Of a stretch of DNA of 64,000 nucleotides, positions 1-12,406 are shown piece by piece. The notes under the pieces were generated by a model. It had not been told where the DNA came from, ran no database searches, and saw only the letters and a program-made list of their open reading frames with translations. The stretch is taken from NCBI GenBank assembly GCA_020064725.1, contig JAGTWJ010000008.1, positions 1,116,001 to 1,180,000 of the forward strand. Direction: 5' to 3'. The position numbers and the translations under genes were made by a program. This DNA is from Drechslerella dactyloides. Taxonomy: Eukaryota; Ascomycota; Orbiliomycetes; Orbiliales; Orbiliaceae. Each line of letters starts with the position of its first letter. Within the stretch, counting starts at the first letter, position 1.

Positions 1-3000
1 TGCTTTGGGATGCTCGTGTTGATGGACGGTGGGTGCCGGGGATGGCTGGAGACATCAGCGCTTACATCGGACTTGATGTCCGCCTCCGACAGGGGCTGCA
101 TCCTGCTGCTCGCCGCGCTCGTCAGCTTGGCCGATGAGGTGTCCGAAAAGTTCGAGCTGAACGGCGGTTGCTTGTTGGTCGTGATGGTGTTGCGGCGTCG
201 CGTCTTGGCCGGCTTGGCCCAGCTCTGGTCGTCGTTGCCGTCCTTCCCCAGCTCCAGCTCCTCGCGAGGTGGGCCTTCGGGGATGCGATCGTTAGGCGGG
301 CGCGAACCACCCTTCACGCTATCCGTATCCGCCCACTCGGCGGTCCATTGCCCGTGCATGCTGTTCCTCTTGGCGGGGCCGCCAAACTCACCGGACACCG
401 GGCGGCGCTTGGTGTACTGCGGGCTGGCAGAAGGGATGCTGTGCGGGTCTTCATACTCGTGCTCCCCATGGTAGGCATTGGGGTCGTAGTACCCATCGTA
501 TCCACCGCCGTAATAGTCGTCATGGTACCCCTGGCTACCATAGGACAGGTTGCTAAGGTTGCTTGGAGGCACGTGCTGCTGATGCTGCTGCTGTTGCTGC
601 TGTCTGCCCATGTGATTCCACCGTCCGCCGAGGACGGTAGAGGCCATCTCGGAGACGTTCGAATTGAGCATCCCGCCGAAGTGCGGGGAGTACGTTGTGC
701 TAACCTGGCTGCTGCCAAAGCCCTTGTACACGCTGCTGAGCGTGGAACCAGGTGCCGGAGGAGGCCCTCGCATATAATGCTGCGGGCCCGGTCCGTACAT
801 GGAATTTCTAGCCGATTGGGGTTGTTGCGGCGGCGGTGGTGGTGGGGGTTGTTGCATGGAGGCTCTGTAAGCCGGGTACGGATCCGTGTAGCCCCTTTGG
901 GGTGGTGGCGGGTGCGGGGGGTATGCACCGTACATATCATGTGCCGGAGAGTGGTGTGCTGGGGAATGGTGCGCGGGAGGGGGAGGGGCGGCACGTTGGT
1001 TGCTAGCCATAGGCGGGCGACCGCGGTAGGGCGGAGGGCCCTGCGGCGGGACGTACGTGGAGTAGTAGTCGTCTTCATGGTATTCTTCAATCTCGGTAGG
1101 GTCAACGGTCACCTGGGCGGCGTCCGCTGCAGCCGCAGCCGCAGCCGCGCGTCGAGCATGCAGCGATTCCTTAAAATTGGCCTTTTGCGGCGTGTGCACC
1201 ATGGCGCTATCGTTGGTGTCGGCGGGAAGGTTCTTGTACGGGTCGTTGGAGGTTGGCATGGTTGGTGGCGGGGCCGATTCGGCGGACGGAGCCTCAGGCG
1301 GCATGTTCATATAGGGATCGTAGTGCATCGGGTAGGCACCGTACGCGCCGTACGACTGAGAGGCGAAGTAGGGGTCCTGAGGATGAGAGGGGGTGGACCG
1401 GGGAGGCGATGGCATGGATTGAGGAGTTTTCTTGGGGCTGGCAGGCTTGACAGGGCTCTTGGGACGAGCTTCTGCAGGCGGAGGTACCTCATGCGTGGGT
1501 GTTGGAGAAGAGTCTGGAACATCGTCATGGTGTTCCTCTTCCTCTTCTTCCTCATCGTCCTCTTCCTCTTCCTCTTCTTCTTCCTCCTCCTCCTCTTCTT
1601 CTTCTTCCTCTTCCTCTTGGTGAGCTGCAGCGGCGACAGCAGCATCCTCTTCGCCTTCGTCAAGATATTCAAAGACGCTGGCGTCCAGGCCTAGACCGGC
1701 AGGGGCGCTTTGGTTGGCGCCTGGAGAAGTGGCCGTCGCCCGACTGCCGTTGCTGGAGAAGGAGCTCCTCTGGCGATGCATTTGATATGGGTAGTTGTAT
1801 CCGTCCTGCTCGTAGTCTGGCGCGTGGCCGGTGACGGTGCTGTTTGAGTAGCTGCGACCGTGAGCTTGTGGCCGAGCGCCGTTCATCTTTGTCGGGGGCA
1901 CCGCGGTCTTGGGTGTCTGCAGGGAGCTCGAGCTCGACTGGAAGCCCAGCTTCTGCTGCTGCTCGAGGTGCTTCATGTCTTCGGAGCCGGACTCAGAAGT
2001 CGTGACGGAGCCTCTGGACGGCGGGGCCGGGGCTTCGGGCATCGGAGACTGGGCTTCGTCGTTCACGGACGCGAAGTAGCCATTGTTCTGGGTCTGCAGG
2101 TTGGAGAGCTTTCTATAGTTTGCTAGTCTAGAGTCTATGGCAGGGCCGCCGTCGAGCGACGAGCCGGTCGAGCCAGAGGAGACGGAGGGGGACGAGGAGT
2201 CGGATGAAGCTGAGACTACGGACGAAGGAGCCAGCGGGGCCGGCTGGGGCGCCCTCTGCGGCTTTTTTAAGGCAGGCATGGCGGATGTGTGTGGTGGCTC
2301 GTCCTCGGTGGGCGAGACAGGTGTCGGCGGCTTTTGGATGCCGGACGCAGCGGCGGCAATATCAAGATCGATATCGACGGGGGAGGAATAGATAATGTCA
2401 GGATGATAAGAAGAGCGAGAAGGGTAAGCAGAGAAGGACCGCGGGCGATTAGGGCTGGGTCCCGACGCTGCAGGCGTCGCAGCAGGATGGCCCGATATCA
2501 AGTTGGAGGCCGAGGCCGAGGCGGCAGCAGAGATGTCCTGCTTGGAGGACAATGCAGCACCAACAGACGCAGACGCAGAAGTGGCACCTGCAGGTGAAAA
2601 TTTTGCAGCTGCTGACGTCGAGATGCCGTTAGTAGCCTTTGAGGAGGTGGAGGAGGTGGAGGGACAGGCGTCGACCGGGGGCGGCGAGTCTGTCGACGGG
2701 CTGGTGACAGGCGTGGGCAGCGAATGGCGGTTGCGATTGGAGGTTGCGGACGACGAGGACGACGAAGCCTCTTTCTCTTTGGCCGGCGTGTGAGCTGGCT
2801 TCTCGCTCGCTAAACGTCAGGAATTGGCCCCGGCGGGACAGCTTTTTATCAGCACGCGGGACGGATGGAAAAAACTAAAAGGGCGTGAAGGAGAAAGGTG
2901 AAAAGTGAAAGACCCTGCTAGCGGCTGGGGCTCGGACGGGGGCCGGGCTGGGGCAAGGAAGGACGACAGACTCAATCTGGCACATGTGCTCGCAAGACGG

Positions 3001-4721
3001 GAGCACGAATATGCAGCAGAGTGGGGATGGTTGCAGGAGTCAACGATGAAGGTGAAGGTGAAGGTGAGGGTGTGTGATTGTATCGGGGCACGATGATGAT
3101 AATATATGATATGGCGTGTACGACGGGACGTTTCGAAGACGGTCAGGGTGCCCTCCGCGTATATATATTGCGGTGCTGCAGCAGGGCAAAATAGGATGAT
3201 ACCACGGCCTCATGCGGGCCGGATTCATCCCAAATACCGCCGCTGCTGCTGCTGCAGCTCCCCTCTAGCTCTCAGCGCGCGGCGACAGTTGATAAATATA
3301 AATATCCTCAAGCCGACTGCATACTCGTGCTTCACTTGAGGCTGGTGCTGGCCTCTGCGATCGCGCTGCACAGGCGCAGCTCTGCTCTCTCTGCTAAGAC
3401 CAAACCGACCACTTGTGCGAATGCCTGTGGGCGACTGGACGAAGCGCATGCGCAGAGTCACGACGAGCACGAAAAGAAAAGAAAACTTCTGCAGCGGAAG
3501 ACTTTGACGTGAGACGAGCGAAAGGGAAGGCCCAAGCAGGCTGGCCCACAGGAAAGCAAGAACGAAAAAGAAGAAGGCGGGCGGGATCCAATCAGCAGCC
3601 CGGCTTCGAGACCGGGTTAGACGCCCAATGGCATTGCGAGCTGCGGAGCACCGCTGAGAAAAATCTGATTCGCGACCAGGACAAACTGCTCACCTTCGAG
3701 CTTACAGCAGCAGGACCCAGCTGCAGCCTGCATGTACGAAGCTGCTAGCTGCATGCGCTGCCTGCAGTCGGGCAAAGCTCGACGTCTCGAAAGTCGCGGG
3801 AATTGACTGAGAGAAATGCACGCGGCCTCCGCGCCTTGCCCCTTTCGCCCGTCCGCATGAAAAGCAGCGTGGATGATGACAGAATTCGAAAATCGCGAGC
3901 ACGAAACAAGCAGCAGGCCAAAAACAGCAGCTTAAGCAAGTGCGTAGCCAAATTGCACAGCTAAACCAGCTGTAAACGTAGGCAAATAACTTATGCCTCG
4001 CCGTTCCATTGGCTGCTCGCGATATCCTCGCCGCCGCCGCTGGAAATTAGGCCCTCTTGCGCCGACCACTAGCCGAATGCATAAAAACAAACAAGGCACG
4101 GACAGGCAGACAGACAGAAATAAACTGTACTATCACCAGAGCACGACGTGCCGATGCATATGGGGAAAAGCAACCAGGCGACGGCGCCGACGGAAACAGC
4201 AATCGAATGCAGGCAAAGGCAAAGAAAAAAAAGATAACAAGAAATGTAAATAATTCAACCTCGCCAGCGAATCAGAGACAGCTAGCTAGCAGACCGTGCT
4301 AGCTATCGCTCTATCAAAAACAATGGTGTAAAAAAAAAAAGTTATGTGCGTGCTTACCTTGCCTGTGATTGCCAGCATCCGACATGGACATGGTTCTGGC
4401 CTTGCCCTGCAGCAGCCACTGCGATCGCTTCCCAGCAGCGGCAGCAGCAGTGTTCACCGTCAATGGCGGCATTCCAAAACTCCATCTCTTGCTCTTCTCC
4501 TTGACGGTTCCCGCGCGGCCGGCCTTCTTGCGGGCGTCTTCGCTCTTCGAGCCCTTCTTATGCGCGGGCTTGTGGACCCATGTATCGAAGCCGCCCTTGT
4601 TCGGCTTGTGGTTGCCCACCGTCACTCGCTCGTCGGCGTTCTCGACTTCGTCTTCGGAGTCGATGACGGTTTCCGCCGTCGGGTACGGCGGCCGAATACG
4701 TTCCGCCAGCGTCATCGGCAT
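1..4721 (-). CDS. Large low-complexity protein, partial (3' end beyond left edge)
   Basis: Two exons are supported. Exon 1 is 4721-4358, starting at an ATG and ending at a donor reading AAG-G|GTAAGC-like sequence. Exon 2 begins at 2809, directly after CTGACGTTTAG (branch site plus acceptor), and stays open to base 1. Both sides are phase 1, so the join restores one frame of at least 1057 codons. The protein is mostly disordered: basic and Lys-rich at the N-terminus (about residues 40-90), then Ser/Pro/Ala-rich, then a Glu tract near residues 518-547. A Tyr/Pro/Gln/Gly-rich region follows with Ala and Gln runs, and a basic KTRRRNTITT segment lies near the left edge. I recognise no family. The composition suggests a nuclear or scaffold protein, but that is only inference. 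The first intron (2810-4357, 1548 nt) is exceptionally long for a fungus, so a second promoter inside it is possible. Confidence 0.7.
1533..1618 (-). repeat. Poly-glutamate-coding purine tract
   Basis: On the minus strand this in-frame stretch of GAG/GAA codons encodes 19 Glu, 2 Asp and 7 Glu, preceded by Gln and followed by His-His-Asp-Asp. It is a strand-asymmetric purine run, mixed GAA/GAG rather than a pure trinucleotide array, so it is partly stabilised against slippage. Confidence 0.9.
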
Positions 4722-7700
4722 GGCTGGCTGGTTGGCTTGTGGTGATGTTGATGCTATGGTTTGGTTAGTGTCGTCGATGGTTATTTAATTTATATGGTTT
4801 TGGTTCCTATGCGCGGTGCGTTTGCGTGTGGTTGTGCGTGCAGAGTGTGGTAATTTCGACGGTGTCGACGGGGGAAAGGCTGCGGATCCACGGGGTGCGC
4901 TGGAGCATCTGATTGTCGTCAGGTGGGATGGCCGTAGAACAAAGCTATTGACAAAGGTACGCCGGGGTCTGGTCAGAAAAGTTGACTTCGGCGCCGTGAA
5001 GAAAAGACTAGCAGTTGTCGACAGCTGCTTCGCTTCGCGCTGTATATGTTGATGTTGATGTTGACGTCGGAGTTATATCGAGCATCGGTCTGTTACGGGC
5101 TCTGGACTTATTTCGGTATTTCCTGCTTCCCGCCTGAAATCTGAATCGGTGTTTGCTTGCTCGTTTTGTTACTCTCCGGTACAACCGCCTGTGATACCTT
5201 GACGTCGACGGTGATATTTAAGACTTAATGTTGCACAGGCACGGAAAATAAATCTGGACGAAAGCCTATACGTAGTAGCGCTTGCAGAGAAGTCTTGCCC
5301 GCCCGCGGTCTCTGGAGATACAAGGAAGATATATAACCAGAGATCAAAACAGGCCGAGAGGAAGGACGAAGAATAAGAAAAAAAGAAGTCCTCGACGGGA
5401 TTACACAAAAATTAATAACCTTGTGCTTCCCCAAGAAGCAGCTAAGGGGTACGGTACGGTATTGTCTGCGAATCGGCAACTTTTGTTTTTCTTTTCTTTC
5501 AGGCAATATTCTCAGAAAAAATAATCACGTCTATCGACAGACACTGTCGCTTTTTCCTGTCGCGAGCAGAGGGAGGAATGCTAGAGGTCAACTGGGCGGG
5601 TGGGTGTGCGAACCGTGGGGCTTGGGCGCAGGAGGGGCGGACATGGTAGAGGGATCGCAAAGATTTAAGATCTTCGAGTCAAGCAGCACGGTCAGCCCAC
5701 CACAATCACGACCGTGGACCATGGACCACCTCCATGCAGAAATACTTCACGGCCTAACTAGTAGTACTAAATTTCTTTTTCTCTGGCAGGTATCTTTTTT
5801 GCTTTCCTTCGTCCCGCCCACACCTCTTCATCCGATATTAAATTCTGAAAATAGAGACGAGGTTTCTCTTCCGTGCCTTCTTCGGGTAGGTGCCTTGCTT
5901 CCACCGCGCGGGACGCTCAGCGCACGTCTCGATGCTCACAGGCCCTCGACTCGACTCGGCTCGCTCGCCAATAACGCTCGTCCACAATATTCTTTTCGAA
6001 TTTTTTAAAAGCAGCAGTCGGAAGAGAAGAAATAGGTGTGCAAAATCAACGATGACCATTCGAAGAAAAAAAATTGCAACTGTCCTCTTTCGCGTAGGAG
6101 TCAGAGTCAAAGGGTCGAATGTAACGATGTTCAAACCCGGCGGAGCTTCGACGAGTGTCCTCATGCCCGGATGGAGCTCTCCAGCGCGCACATGTGAATA
6201 TTGCGATCCAGAGCAGCGCACTGGCGCTGGATATTTGATATGCGACGCAAAGGGTATCTCAACCCTGGTCCAATCACAAAGCTGCCGGTTTGAAGGGTGC
6301 TTTCCCAGAACCTCCTGCATCCCGCTCCATTGCATCGGCCTTTATCCCATCGCCCCCCAAAACGCCCGAGCACAGCCGCGGCCTCGAATCCCACCATCAC
6401 CCCCTGGACAATCGATGTGCGCACACGGCAGAAGGCAAAATGAAAAACGTGAACGCCGGCCTGCAGTGCGCAAAGGGCCAGATCCGAGCCGCGTTGCGGT
6501 CGAGAATGAAATTCAGGTCAACGTGAGTCGCATTCTCGAAAAGGTGCAAGTGCCCCTCCCCCTCCAATCGAGAGCCGGCGGACTGGGGTTGCCGACTGTT
6601 CGCGTAAAATGTGGCTTTTGCCATGTCCCATTCCTGCGACAAAAAGAGTAAGCAGATTAATACCGTCGCAGTAATCGAGCAGGCGATCGAGAACGAAGCG
6701 TGCTCCGCCAAGATCCCATACCGGAGGGCGAGAGATCAAACGGCGGGCACGATGGGCGGCGCCGCGGTGGATGCAGCTGCACCTGCGATTCACGTCAATT
6801 AAACCGCGCCCGCCGCTGTGGAAATTGCAGCTGTACGCCGTCGTGATGCGATCACACACTACCGTGTATATCAATATCGCCGACGGGTCCGTGTGGAATG
6901 TAAACATGAACATCACCTGCTTCCATCGATCTCCACGCTCTAGTATATCCATTTTTCTCGCGATGTTTACCTTTCCAATAACACACCCATGGCGGTTTGG
7001 CCATGCGTGCAGGACAGACGCATGCATGCACGATCCATTCGATTTTGATGACCACGGAAGTGGATATGGCCTGTCTGTTCCTCGCATACAAGTACGACAT
7101 TATCGTAATCTTCGCCCGTCCATCCATCATGCACCTACGCGCGGCCGCCTTAGCTTCTTCGTCCGTCGGGTAGCTAGCAAATGGGCCAACGTCAGCACGC
7201 AATGGATGTACCGATATCGACGACTGCATGGCGCCTTTAGTTCTCTACTTACGGTACATTGGATGCCCGAAAAGAGGTACCTAAGTGATTTTCCTTTCGC
7301 AGCTCCGCCGCTCTCGTCATGGGACAATTGGATGCTTGCACCCGGAGCAGATGGTTCCCTCGTCGAGTGTCATGGGATGTGGGCTGATCGAGCAGCCCGT
7401 GTGGTGCAAGTGGGGCCACACCGTTGAAGTGAAGATTCTGAAGGTCGTCGGCTGACCCGGCTGTGATTCGTCGGTGGCCGGCTGCATATGCAAGACCAGG
7501 ATGCAGCGAAACACGAACATGGAGCTTCCATTGGCCGGAGCAGGGATCGCAGCAGTCCGTCCAATTTCCGGCCCACGCTCCAAGCAAACACTGCGCGCGG
7601 CGAAAAAAGCAACAGCTTAACGATGACCGAAGGAAAAGGTTTTTTTCCTTCTCGTATATGAAAAAATAGATGACTAGTGGAGGAACTGGCCGGCCGGTGG

Positions 7701-10700
7701 GTCGGGAGCACAGGACGGAAATATTGTGATTTGATTGTGATAATGGACGAACAGGCAACTTTTTACTTATTCAGCCTGCCGTCTTTGGCGAACGAACGAG
7801 CACCCGTTCCGCCAGGCTTCCTCGCTCTGGCCCACCCGCGACACTGGTGAGGGAACATGCCATGCCGGTTCTGCAACCTGAATGAAAACAGCAGCTGCAG
7901 CCTGTTAACCAGGGCTCGCAGTCACCCAAAACGCGCTTCATACATATCACCAAGTTGCAACAATAAGCCAAACCTGAGATTATCCGGTCCGGGCCAGGCC
8001 TGTCGCAGATATTGCCCTCGACAATACTTGTATATCAGATATCATTATCGCCAGAAAGGAAACAATTTAATCTAAACGTGGCTTGCATTTGCAAGCATCA
8101 TGCTGCTCTTACTGTGCCGAACCAACTCTCGTCCACTCTGACACAATCACCCACATCTAATCGATAGCTGCTGATATGGGCAGTTCGTCCCTCTCTAGCC
8201 TCGTATGACATCGTGCTCGCCCTTCCATTCCAACCGCACAACAGCGATTGGCTGTCGGCGTTAGGCTGTGGGCGAGCGGCACGGCTCTATCACTGTTGGG
8301 CGGTAACTCGAGATCCACAGTTGCAAATTCCAATTCCATAATATGTATAATCCATTCCTGTGGCTGAAGATGCCGGAGCCTAGACGGATACTTAGTAGAC
8401 AGGAAGACAGACGGCAGGCCGAATGTTGTAACTATATAACAATTATCATGCATGCTAGATCCTATATATTTCTGTTTGTTGCTGATGCTGCGCACACGGA
8501 TCGGATGCTCGAGCCGTCGCTCCAGATTGACCGCGCTCCCTCACTGGCCCGTCGGCCGTGCTCCACACATCTTGCCGTGATAATTCCCATCGATCAGCCT
8601 GCAGCTGCCCCAATCGGTAAGATTGTAGTCAAAGCTCGTCAAGCCTCGTCAGCCTCTCTGAAGAATAGCCGATTCGATCGCAGCAGCGCTCGTCTGTTCC
8701 TTCAATTCGGCTCTGAAGAGATGGCGGGCCTGAAGCTTTTGAAGCTCGAGCGTTCGAGCCCGATTGCACATGGAAGCCGAGAATAGAACATCGTTACCCG
8801 TTCCTTGGTTATGCTATAGGTAGCTAACGTGCCCCGGGGCCTCCCTCCCTCCGCTCATGCATGGAGATTTATTTCCTGTGCATTGACCGGCGTTCCCAAA
8901 TGGCAGCTGCCAGATGCTCGGGACTTGAATCGGGAAGCTGTAGAATTGTGGCACGTACGTGCGTCCAGCGAATGGATATGGATGGGATATACGCACGATC
9001 CAACATTAACGTTTCGAGTGCAGACATGTTTGCGGTCTTTGGGTTAGTTAATGCTTAGGAAATTAACTCCCTCGACTCATTGCATTAACGTACATACGTT
9101 AGCTGTCGACGGACGCGCGCATGCCTGCACGTCGACAGATAGGGTATTGCACAGGAATGCGATACAATACACTCTAGACCGATGCGGCCGTTCGTGTCGA
9201 TCGAGAGGCAATCAATGCGATCAAAGAACCAAAGCCCGTTCTGATAGCAGACAGGCTCCGATTCTAGCTTCGTCGAGGCCTGGAACGTTAACGCTAAAAC
9301 AGCCCACCCTAGCTCGCTACCTGCCTACTCAACTCTGACTAAGGCGATAACAGCAGGCTGCAACCCTCGATTCCACAATCGATAGGGTAAACTCGTTCGC
9401 TCGCGACTGGCCGGCTCGTGGCTTTTAAATTCAATAATTTTTTGTAGTCTTTCTTCTCGTCTGGCTAAAAAAAGTGTGCGGACTAGGTTAAGTTGATTAA
9501 CGAGCCCACGAATTTGGAAGCTGGAGGCAAGGGTGCCGGTCTGCTTGCTGGATATTCCTCCCAGATACCATGCATACCATGATATTTTTCCCTTCGTTTC
9601 CTTCCCTCGATCCATGCCCTTATCCATGCCCTGCCTAGCTTCGGCCTCGTTGTCAACAACTGACTAACCAGCAAGCGAGAAGTAAATTTTAAATCGTAGC
9701 GCACTACAAGTGATAGTCTCCCCGAAAATGCACACCAACAGAAAATTTACCCGAGCAGCATGGCCATGTGTGCATAAGCCTTTTATTTCTGATTATCAAC
9801 TTGTTTGTTAAGACGTAGCTACAAGCTACATTCCATGCTCCATGCGTACCATACGCACCAACCTAGTAGACGTACTTACGAGTACGTCTGCAAGTTCACA
9901 TGTACCAGCCAACCCAACCAACATGGCCTCCAGGTTTGTTGGAACGTTAGCTGTCTGTCTCTGTCTGCTACATCAGCCCCGCGAACGAGGGCAATCCCGA
10001 AGCCAATTAACGTCCGCTGCGACCTTCCATGTTGGCTGACCGCCAGAGCTATAGCGCTAGCTAGTTCTCGACCGGAATGTTAACCCCACCATTCCAAATC
10101 GCTGCAACTGACCGAAAGGAAAAAAAACTCTCTTGGTAGGTTGGCCACAACGTATACTGTATACGTAGACGGACATTCGTCACGAGCTCTAGACCCTCCC
10201 TTAATTAAGTACTCCGTCGAGCGTTAAGGATTCAAAGCAAGGGCCACAGACCCCATGCGACGTTGTAACCGGGTTAGAGGAAATTAATGATACAATGCTA
10301 TCTCTGTTCAGCAGCTGAACAAGAAAAATTTCTCATACTACGACTCCGACACAATGGTCAGTTGACGGATGCTGTGCCGTACGAAGGAATTAAATTCCGG
10401 AAACCACGATAGCTAAAGCTTCGCCGCACGCGCGCATGCTCGTATTGCGAATCACCGCACGCAGTGGTATTAGTGAGACTCCGAGCGCCGACGTTAGTGA
10501 ATCATATCATATTATGCTATTCAATCCATCGCGCTCGGTGCACGCCGTGTGGCGAGGCTAATATAGCAGCCGCCGGCGTGGATTCTGTCAGCTGATGGGA
10601 TAGCGGATACATCAAATTATGCTATGAGTGGATAATGATGTCGTAATGGATGTTGCGATTCTGTTGCAATCTTAATATTAATGTCAAATTTAGTGTTAAG

Positions 10701-12406
10701 CCTGTACTTAAACTATTAAGCTAGTACTTGTACAAGTAAACTTGTGGGTCCGTGGGTTTAACTTATTGCGACTTCACTAGTCGGTGTTAGCTACGTTAGT
10801 GGGTCTTTGGTATAGTATATTATGGATCCGAGTCCCGAGACCGGTGGGTTGTTTGGTGGAGTGGAAGAGTAACTAAGTAAGTAGTAATGCCCCGTATATC
10901 ATATCTGATCCACTAGCTATACGAGATTCAGCTACTATAACACTCAGAGGTAGCTAATACGCAGGCTAAAGTACGGCCAGCTGGCTTCGCGAGACAAAAC
11001 TAGCTCGCCCACATTGACTAAATTTGTGGCATTAGGATCTTATTACTCGAGTCGTTTTGGAATTCTGGAATTTCCAAGCACGCCTAAATCCTATAGGCTT
11101 AAAGATAGAAATTAATTGCCACGACTGAGCTATATCGGGAGCGATATACCCCAGTCGACAAGAACAGAAAGTGGAAGAGAGCGACAGCTGTAGCTAGCTG
11201 GTGCCAAGGTCCGCCTGTCTACTCAGCGTGCTCGTACCTGCTATCCCACGAAGGTCAGGCAGCACTTGTCCCACTTCAGGCCACCATCCGACGACAGTCA
11301 AGCCCAGACACCCATGCATGTAACCCCACAGTCTCGCCCTTGCGTGATGTTGACGTTCCAGCCTCGGAGTTCAAAATCCGGAATGCCACGAGCCGGCCGG
11401 GGGGTCTTGAAATCCATACATAGCCTCGAGTTAACCGCCCTTGGACTATGCTAGCCAGCTAACGGCTTCGACGAATCCGGCAGATGCGAATGTTTCACTC
11501 GTACGCTTCGTTCGCTCGCTAAGCTTCGCATCGAGACAGAAGTCTTCAGGGATAGTACTGCTTGAATAGCGTAGGATACATCTAAGCGTCCGCCCGGATG
11601 TATTAGCTACTTCGATAAGGATTTAGTATACAATATTAGTATCTAGTACGGGCCTGTCCACTTGCATTTGTACACTTGTTTGCGCCATGCAGGACGCCCG
11701 TCCGGCTTTCTTTCTAGAATCGATGCCTGAAAGCGGGACCGACGCCGGCAATCGCAATCCGGTGTCTGTGCAACAGAGCTCGGCTGTGAGTGTCGAGCAC
11801 AGCACGGCGGTGATCGCTCGAAAAAGAAAGTGGAAGCTGAAGTGGCAAAGTTGAGCGATGGTATCGCGCGATGTGATATGATAGATCATATTTAATTTTA
11901 ATTTTCCTGCAGTCAGTGTACATCGCCTCGCCGTTAGCTACATCCGTCGGTGGGAGCTCTAGATTCGATCCGGCGGTGGGCGAAGAATGTTGATTGCACC
12001 CCCATGGACAATCGACATTCCTAACGCCGACGGCGAAAACCGGGGCGCAGTACAATATCGTGACTTGTTCCCCTTTGCCTTCGCCCTCGGTGCTCGTGGG
12101 TGACCGTGGACTGTCCAGTACAGGCTTGTGGCCCCGCCGCGATCCTTGTGACACTGCCCGAGGCCGCACGTTCGTCGGCAGCACGCTTTAGCATGTCAAA
12201 ATGTGTTGTCTGCCATTCTGCAACACTGCGTGCGCCAAGACTTTCAACATCCATGACGACTTGTGTCGCAGAGCGCGCAACATCCATCGACGACATCGAC
12301 ATCGCGACGCCGCAGAATCACGCGAATACCAATACAATCGCGTCCCTGCAAGTCGCAAATATACCAACATCCACCCCCGACGACTTGGTTGCCTTACGGC
12401 TCGAAA
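4722..12406. other. 7.7-kb gene-poor tract
   Basis: No supportable gene. Reading frames here (longest about 250 codons near 5890-6651) have no recognisable domain, irregular composition, and comparable frames on the opposite strand. The sequence is rich in short palindromes such as CTAG, GCTAGC and GCATGC, and becomes more AT-rich between about 10500 and 11200, where stops are dense in all frames. I see no tRNA-like element, long inverted repeat or transposase remnant. The left end should hold the promoter and 5' leader of the minus-strand gene starting at 4721. The right end should hold the promoter of the FHA gene. Confidence 0.6.

Noticed and set aside
168..1694. Plus-strand 508-codon frame with Arg/Gly/Val- and Leu/Phe-rich product
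   Set aside because: It is the antisense of the continuous minus-strand coding exon. Its poly-Leu/Phe part is just the complement of the Glu tract.
5890..6651. Plus-strand 253-codon frame in the gene-poor tract
   Set aside because: No domain, irregular Arg/Ser/Pro/Cys composition, and overlapping antisense frames of similar size; no splice signals that would extend it.
6518..7427. Overlapping frames of 189 (-) and 218 (+) codons
   Set aside because: Both strands are open over the same DNA with no recognisable motif; fits stop-poor noncoding sequence.
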